Shown piece by piece: positions 14,007 through 17,148 of a DNA stretch of 17,148 bases. The translations under genes were made by a program, and so were the position numbers. The stretch's first letter is position 1. The number at the start of each line of letters is the position of its first letter. This DNA comes from CALVUP01 sp964422195 (lineage in GTDB: Bacteria > Bacillota_I > Bacilli_A > RF39 > UBA660), in assembly GCA_964422195.1 (NCBI GenBank), contig CAYRAF010000025.1:1-17148 (forward strand), in the 5' to 3' direction. A model generated the notes under the pieces. It was not told the origin of the DNA, ran no database searches, and saw only the letters and a list, made by a program, of their open reading frames with translations.

Positions 14007-14096
14007 AGGTAGAAAAAGAGCATTCATACTCGAATGCCTACCATGTTTTTATGATATGGCACTAATTCGTAATAATTACGATTGGTGCCTTTTAAA
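14007..14096 (+). ncRNA. Candidate antisense antitoxin RNA, copy 2
   Basis: A predicted RNA of about 90 nt. The 5' hairpin is GGTAG (14008-14012) with CTACC (14038-14042) enclosing GCATTC (14020-14025), loop ATACTC and GAATGC (14032-14037). The 3' end is the terminator stem. CTACC is followed by a linker and the stem, as in copy 1. GGTAG can pair with CTACC of the toxin leader, and GAATG with CATTC of that leader, so contacts to the leader are kept though changed. Ends are inferred. Confidence 0.6.
14058..14095 (+). terminator. Terminator of the antisense RNA, copy 2
   Basis: GGCACTAATTCGTAA (14058-14072) pairs with TTACGATTGGTGCC (14076-14089), with one G-U pair and one bulged T, followed by TTTTAAATT. 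It occupies the same place as the terminator in copy 1 but has a different stem sequence. Confidence 0.7.
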
Positions 14097-14115
14097 TTAA
14101 CCCCCTGATAGGAAC

Positions 14116-14181
14116 CTATCTTAAGATTAAGATAAAGATAATTATGAATAAAACAATAATTAATAAATCACGTCTAAACAT
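14116..14181 (-). CDS. 21-residue hydrophobic peptide, candidate type I toxin, copy 2
   Basis: The peptide starts M-F-R-R-D-L-L-I-I-V and continues with I, L and F to an L-R end: one basic N-terminus, one short membrane helix, one terminal Arg, 21 residues as in copy 1. Lys-Lys has become Arg-Arg, and the codons differ at many places while the chemistry is kept, a sign of selection on the protein. AAGGAGGAGGTG (14198-14187) lies five bases before ATG. GATAG/CTATC pairs across the stop codon (14107-14120). No named family is recognised; the toxin role is inferred from the module. Confidence 0.7.
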   Translation of the reverse strand: MFRRDLLIIVLFIIIFILILR

Positions 14182-14239
14182 AATTACACCTCCTCCTTAA
14201 AAGGATTAGGTAGACACCCTTGATGAATGTTCGAGAAAT

Positions 14240-14268
14240 ACTTTAACATAAATAAATATAGTGTGCAA
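14240..14268 (-). promoter_or_regulatory. Promoter of the toxin message, copy 2
   Basis: On the minus strand, TTGCAC (14268-14263) and TAAAGT (14245-14240) are 17 bases apart with TGT before the -10. Start near 14232. The leader then reads GAACATTCATCAAGGGTG and TCTACCTAATCC before the Shine-Dalgarno. Confidence 0.7.
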
Positions 14269-14402
14269 ACGAGTAATTTATTATTTTATACCCTAAAAAA
14301 CTACGAAAATGTCTTTTTTATATAAAAATTTTATTAATTATGAGTAGTTAATACTCTAATATTTGAAATATAACACTTTTTAATTTTTGTGTGGTATTTT
14401 AA
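14269..14402. other. AT-rich spacer, no gene seen
   Basis: The rest of the 495-base gap between repeat genes A and B. I see no reading frame with a ribosome site and no RNA gene. GAGTA (14342-14346) and TACTC (14352-14356) can form a small hairpin; it lies upstream of the promoter of the next gene and its meaning is unclear. Confidence 0.4.
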
Positions 14403-14439
14403 TTGACAATAAATTGAAAATTATATACTATATATAGTA
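14403..14439 (+). promoter_or_regulatory. Promoter of repeat genes B and C with a palindrome over the -10
   Basis: A perfect -35 TTGACA (14403-14408) and a -10 TACTAT (14426-14431) are 17 bases apart. The -10 lies in a perfect 14-base palindrome, TACTATATATAGTA (14426-14439), that reaches the expected start point. This could be an operator for a small dimeric repressor, although AT-rich palindromes also arise by chance. Its function is inferred. Confidence 0.65.
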
Positions 14440-14459
14440 AAAGAAATGGAGTGAATTAT

Positions 14460-15428
14460 ATGGATAATATAAGTAATGAGGAAATTATAAAAAATAAAAA
14501 TGCATGGTTGAAAGAAAAATTACAGAAATATTATCAAGAATATGGTAGTGAAGATACTATTAATCAATTTGAAGAAGATATATTAAACATTCATGATCCA
14601 GAATTATCTTATTTTTTTGCAGACACTATTGGTGGAAATGTAGCAAGGCATGGAAAAATAGTTATAGAAAGTAAAAATCCAGAATATAATTATAGTTTTG
14701 CCAAATTTGTATCAGGAGCAGATATAAAAGCACATGAACAAGTAGTATTAGAAAGTAAAGATCCAAGATGGAATTATCAATTTGCAAAAGAAGTTTTCAA
14801 TTTTGACCAGAAAGCATTAAATATTCATCCTAGAGAAGCAATGGCCGCTCATGAACAAGTAGTACTAGATAGCAAAGATCCATATTATAATTATTGTTTT
14901 GCAGTAAATTTATCAGGTGCAGGTGCAGATTTAAAAGCTCATGAACAGGTAGTAATCGAAAGTAAGGATCCAAAATATAATTATGAATTTGCTAAATACG
15001 TTTGGTCTGATAATAAAAACAGTATAAAAGCACATGAACAAGCAATATTAGAAAGCAAAGATCCAGAATATAATTATAATTTTGCATTCTATTTCATAAA
15101 TAAAGCGGCAGATGTAGATGTAAGAGCTCATGGAAAAGTTGTTCTAGAAAGTAAAAATCTTAAATATAATTATGCATTTGCGACTATACCAGGTGCAGAT
15201 TATGATGCTCATGCTCAACTAATTATTGATAGTGGGGATCCAGAGTATAATTATAAGTTTTGTGAATATATAAAAAACTCTAATTTTATAGATCATGCAA
15301 GAGTTGTTATGCAAAGTGATAGAGAAGATTATAAATCAGAGTTAAGAGAAAAATATGAATATGAATTAAAGAGAAGTAATAGTGTGGGAAATATAAAAAG
15401 ATTAATTAAGGAATTATCTAATGAATAA
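14460..15428 (+). CDS. 28-residue repeat protein B (unknown function)
   Basis: A 322-residue cytosolic protein, no signal or membrane segment. The N-terminal cap (1-36, with Y-Y-Q-E-Y-G-S-E-D-T-I) is shared with the other two paralogues. Repeat units begin near residues 37, 64, 92, 131, 161, 192, 224, 251 and 279. Most read H-E-Q-V-V-L-E-S-K-D-P-x-Y-N-Y-x-F-A. Units are 27-32 residues, and one has an 11-residue insertion (about 115-128). The C-terminal unit is degenerate and ends N-I-K-R-L-I-K-E-L. ATG 14460 is chosen because GGAGTG (14448-14453) lies before it; a GTG at 14451 is part of that site. It is 41 bases from gene C and probably shares its transcript. Confidence 0.85.
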   Translation: MDNISNEEIIKNKNAWLKEKLQKYYQEYGSEDTINQFEEDILNIHDPELSYFFADTIGGNVARHGKIVIESKNPEYNYSFAKFVSGADIKAHEQVVLESKDPRWNYQFAKEVFNFDQKALNIHPREAMAAHEQVVLDSKDPYYNYCFAVNLSGAGADLKAHEQVVIESKDPKYNYEFAKYVWSDNKNSIKAHEQAILESKDPEYNYNFAFYFINKAADVDVRAHGKVVLESKNLKYNYAFATIPGADYDAHAQLIIDSGDPEYNYKFCEYIKNSNFIDHARVVMQSDREDYKSELREKYEYELKRSNSVGNIKRLIKELSNE

Positions 15429-15469
15429 TATTATTATGATTTAATGTTTCAAATAGAGGATATATATAT

Positions 15470-16774
15470 ATGAATAAATTAGAAAAAGAAGAAAAAGTTA
15501 AAGATTTAATTGCTGAAATTGAAAGATATCGTCATACGTATGGAAATTCGCAGACAATACAAAGATTTGAAGAAAGCATTTTAGAAGCAAATAATCCAAA
15601 ATTATCATATTATTTTGCCTCGGCTATACAAGATGCAAATATTAAAGCTCATGCAGCTGTGGTTATAGAAAGCAAAGATTTGGAATCTAACTATTATTTT
15701 GCAAAATATATACCAGAGGCAAACATAGTAGCACATGCTAAAGTAATTTTAGAAAGCAAGGACGCTAAATATAATTTAATGTTTGCTGCAAATATTTCGG
15801 ATGATTATGGAAAAGCACATGAAAGGATAGTACTAGAAAGTAAGGATCCAAAATGGAATTATGCATTTGCTAAAGAAATAGTAGGAGCAGATATAAAAGC
15901 TCATGCAAAGGCTGTTATTGAAAGCAAAAATCCAAAATATAATTATTTATTTGCAACTTATATTTTAAATTTTATAAATAAGAATATAAACGAAATAAGA
16001 AAAATGCAAAATGATTCAAAACTAAAAAAATTACTTTATAAGAAAAATATGGATGCAAACATTCAAAAATTACAAGAAGAGATTAAAGATTATATGGCAA
16101 TAATAGAAGCTCAAAGTAAAGTTATAATAGAAAGTAAAGATCCAATATATAACTATAATTTTGCAATATATATTGCAAAAGAAAATATTCAAGCATATGC
16201 AGATGCAGTTATAGAAAGTAAATCTCCAGAATACAACTATTACTTTGCAAGAGATATTTCAAAAGAAAAAATCAAAGAACATGCTTCTGTAGTTTTAGAA
16301 AGTAAGGACCCAGAGTGTAATTATGATTTTGCAAAAGATATAGAAGAATCAGATAAAAAGGCACATGCTGCCGCAATTTTAGAAAGTAAGGATCCAGAGT
16401 ACAATTACCTTTTTGCAAGAGATATAGAAGAATCAGATAAAAAGGCACATGCTGCTGTAGTTTTAGAAAGTAAGAACCCAGTATATAACTATTATTTTGC
16501 AAGAGATATAGAAGGTGCAGACAAAGAAGCACATGCTGCTGTAATTATTGAAAGTAAGAGTTCAGAGTGGAACTTTGAATTTGCAAGTTCTATACAAGGT
16601 GCAAATATAGAAGCTCATTATGAAGCAATTAAGGATAATATTAAGAATAGTAATGATAAAAAATATCTTTCATCACTAAAACAGTTTTATACACAATATG
16701 CTAGAGATAATGATTATACTAAAAAAATAAAACAATTAATAAAAGATGTATCAATAAAAAAAAGTTCTAAATAA
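15470..16774 (+). CDS. 28-residue repeat protein C with coiled-coil insertion (unknown function)
   Basis: A 434-residue cytosolic protein and the most regular of the three. Units begin at residues 33, 61, 89, 117 and 145, exactly 28 apart, then at 215, 243, 271, 299, 327, 355 and 383, again exactly 28 apart. Between them (about 167-213) is an inserted charged helical stretch with I-R-K-M-Q-N-D-S-K-L-K-K-L-L and I-Q-K-L-Q-E-E-I, which looks like a coiled coil and could be a dimer or partner contact. The cap R-Y-R-H-T-Y-G-N-S-Q-T-I matches the other paralogues, as does the end K-K-I-K-Q-L-I-K-D-V. Units from 271 to 382 are highly alike in DNA as well. AGAGGAT precedes the ATG. Partner and role are unknown. 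Confidence 0.85.
   Translation: MNKLEKEEKVKDLIAEIERYRHTYGNSQTIQRFEESILEANNPKLSYYFASAIQDANIKAHAAVVIESKDLESNYYFAKYIPEANIVAHAKVILESKDAKYNLMFAANISDDYGKAHERIVLESKDPKWNYAFAKEIVGADIKAHAKAVIESKNPKYNYLFATYILNFINKNINEIRKMQNDSKLKKLLYKKNMDANIQKLQEEIKDYMAIIEAQSKVIIESKDPIYNYNFAIYIAKENIQAYADAVIESKSPEYNYYFARDISKEKIKEHASVVLESKDPECNYDFAKDIEESDKKAHAAAILESKDPEYNYLFARDIEESDKKAHAAVVLESKNPVYNYYFARDIEGADKEAHAAVIIESKSSEWNFEFASSIQGANIEAHYEAIKDNIKNSNDKKYLSSLKQFYTQYARDNDYTKKIKQLIKDVSIKKSSK
16280..16615 (+). repeat. Four in-frame tandem 84-base repeats inside gene C
   Basis: Four units of 84 bases, each coding for 28 residues (271-382). Exact matches such as GCACATGCTG recur at 16361, 16445 and 16529, 84 bases apart, and a stretch of over 30 bases ending in that motif is shared at 16333-16370 and 16417-16454. 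The similarity in DNA, not only in protein, points to recent unit duplication. Unit number may vary between strains. Confidence 0.8.
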
Positions 16775-16788
16775 AATAGAACTTTTTT
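16758..16788 (+). terminator. Terminator after repeat gene C
   Basis: AAAAAAGTTCTA (16758-16769) pairs with TAGAACTTTTTT (16777-16788) around the loop AATAAAA. The stem is perfect, includes the end of the gene and closes the accessory cluster. Confidence 0.8.
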
Positions 16789-16815
16789 GTAATATTTAGA
16801 ATAATATGTTAAAAT
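16787..16815 (+). promoter_or_regulatory. Promoter of tgt
   Basis: A -35 TTGTAA (16787-16792) and a -10 TAAAAT (16810-16815) are 17 bases apart, with TGT before the -10 (extended -10). The -35 begins in the terminator T-run of gene C. Confidence 0.65.
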
Positions 16816-16840
16816 AGTGAAAGAAAAAAAGAGGGATATT

Positions 16841-17148
16841 ATGAAAATAAAATATACTTTAGAAAAAACTGAGAATAATACAAAAGCTAGACTTGGTAAA
16901 ATAGAAACTAATTATGGTACATTTGATACACCAATGTTTATGCCTGTTGGAACTCGTGCTACTGTAAAGACTTTATCACCTGAAGAATTATATGATGTTA
17001 ATAGTGGTATTATTTTAGGTAATACTTATCATTTATGGTTAAGACCTGGAGAAGATATAATAGATAAGGCTGGTGGACTTCATAAATTTATGAACTATAA
17101 TGGACCAATGCTTACAGATAGTGGTGGTTTTCAAGTTTTTTCTTTAGC
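16841..17148 (+). CDS. tgt: tRNA-guanine transglycosylase, N-terminal part
   Basis: Tgt swaps guanine 34 in the anticodon of His, Asp, Asn and Tyr tRNAs for preQ1, a step of queuosine formation, in the cytosol. The first 102 residues are present and the gene runs off the window. G-T-F-D-T-P-M-F-M-P-V-G-T-R-A-T-V-K is the typical start of the barrel, followed by I-L-G-N-T-Y-H-L, R-P-G-E and L-T-D-S-G-G-F-Q-V-F-S. The Asp in T-D-S-G-G-F is one of the catalytic aspartates. GAGGGAT precedes ATG 16841 by four bases. In many Bacillota tgt is next to queA and yajC; those would lie outside this window. Confidence 0.95.
   Translation, partial: MKIKYTLEKTENNTKARLGKIETNYGTFDTPMFMPVGTRATVKTLSPEELYDVNSGIILGNTYHLWLRPGEDIIDKAGGLHKFMNYNGPMLTDSGGFQVFSL

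Larger units (their letters stand above)
13961..14268. repeat. Type I toxin-antitoxin-like module, copy 2
   Basis: A 308-base element homologous to 2682-2972 throughout. It starts in the stop region of the upstream gene and ends at GTGTGCAAA. Where the copies differ, stems are kept: the terminator stem has a different middle sequence but still pairs, and the first hairpin reads GCATTC/GAATGC with a different loop and an added GGTAG/CTACC extension. That pattern suggests two functional, diverged copies rather than a fresh duplication. Confidence 0.85.

Noticed and set aside
16272..16532. Minus-strand open frame rich in L, Y and H opposite gene C
   Set aside because: It mirrors the tandem repeat of the plus-strand gene, has no ribosome site, and its own repeat structure is a by-product.
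16280..16615. Regular repeats that could suggest a CRISPR array
   Set aside because: The 84-base units are in-frame coding sequence with no separate spacers, and their period equals 28 codons; no cas genes are present.
1..17148. Mycoplasma-type code with TGA as Trp
   Set aside because: TGA ends murG and rsmE at the expected lengths and TGG is used for Trp, so the standard code applies.

Overview
The window is about 17 kb of very AT-rich DNA, roughly a quarter G+C by eye. Intergenic gaps are short, Shine-Dalgarno sites are strong (GGAGG and GGTGAT types), and TGA is an ordinary stop (murG, rsmE). Nfo, a YqfT-like protein, NusB, XseA/XseB, SpoIIGA with sigma-E, RsmE, MurG-MurB-DivIB and Tgt together point to a low-GC Bacillota of the Bacilli/Erysipelotrichia type. 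It uses the standard code and has at least part of the endospore programme. I cannot name the genus.

Layout. Bases 1-57 are richer in G+C and do not continue the gene that follows; this looks like an assembly join. The C-terminal end of nfo (58-354) runs convergently into a DUF2624-like gene. A divergent class B penicillin-binding protein follows (677-2677). The 458-base gap after it carries a complete type I toxin-antitoxin-like module. Next come nusB-xseA-(49-residue small protein)-xseB, a small membrane protein, a nucleotidyltransferase and an unknown protein, closed by a terminator at 7121-7150. The spoIIGA-sigE operon, rsmE and an acidic membrane-anchored protein lead to murG-murB-divIB, part of the division and cell-wall cluster.

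The accessory region lies between divIB and tgt (13190-16790). It holds three paralogous genes built from a 28-residue repeat of consensus H-x-x-V-V-I-E-S-K-D-P-E-Y-N-Y-x-F-A, probably cytoplasmic alpha-solenoids. Between the first and second of them sits a second copy of the type I module found near 2.8 kb.

The two modules are the most striking find. Each encodes, on the minus strand, a 21-residue hydrophobic peptide with a near-perfect Shine-Dalgarno site and its own promoter. A converging plus-strand promoter drives a short RNA that ends at a stem-loop. Promoter spacings, stem-loops and peptide length are conserved while the sequences differ, including changes that keep stems paired, which indicates selection.

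The conserved part covers DNA repair and degradation (Nfo, ExoVII), transcription antitermination (NusB), sporulation sigma-factor activation (SpoIIGA acting on pro-sigma-E), ribosome modification (RsmE), peptidoglycan precursor synthesis and division (MurG, MurB, DivIB, PBP) and queuosine tRNA modification (Tgt). The role of the repeat proteins is unknown.
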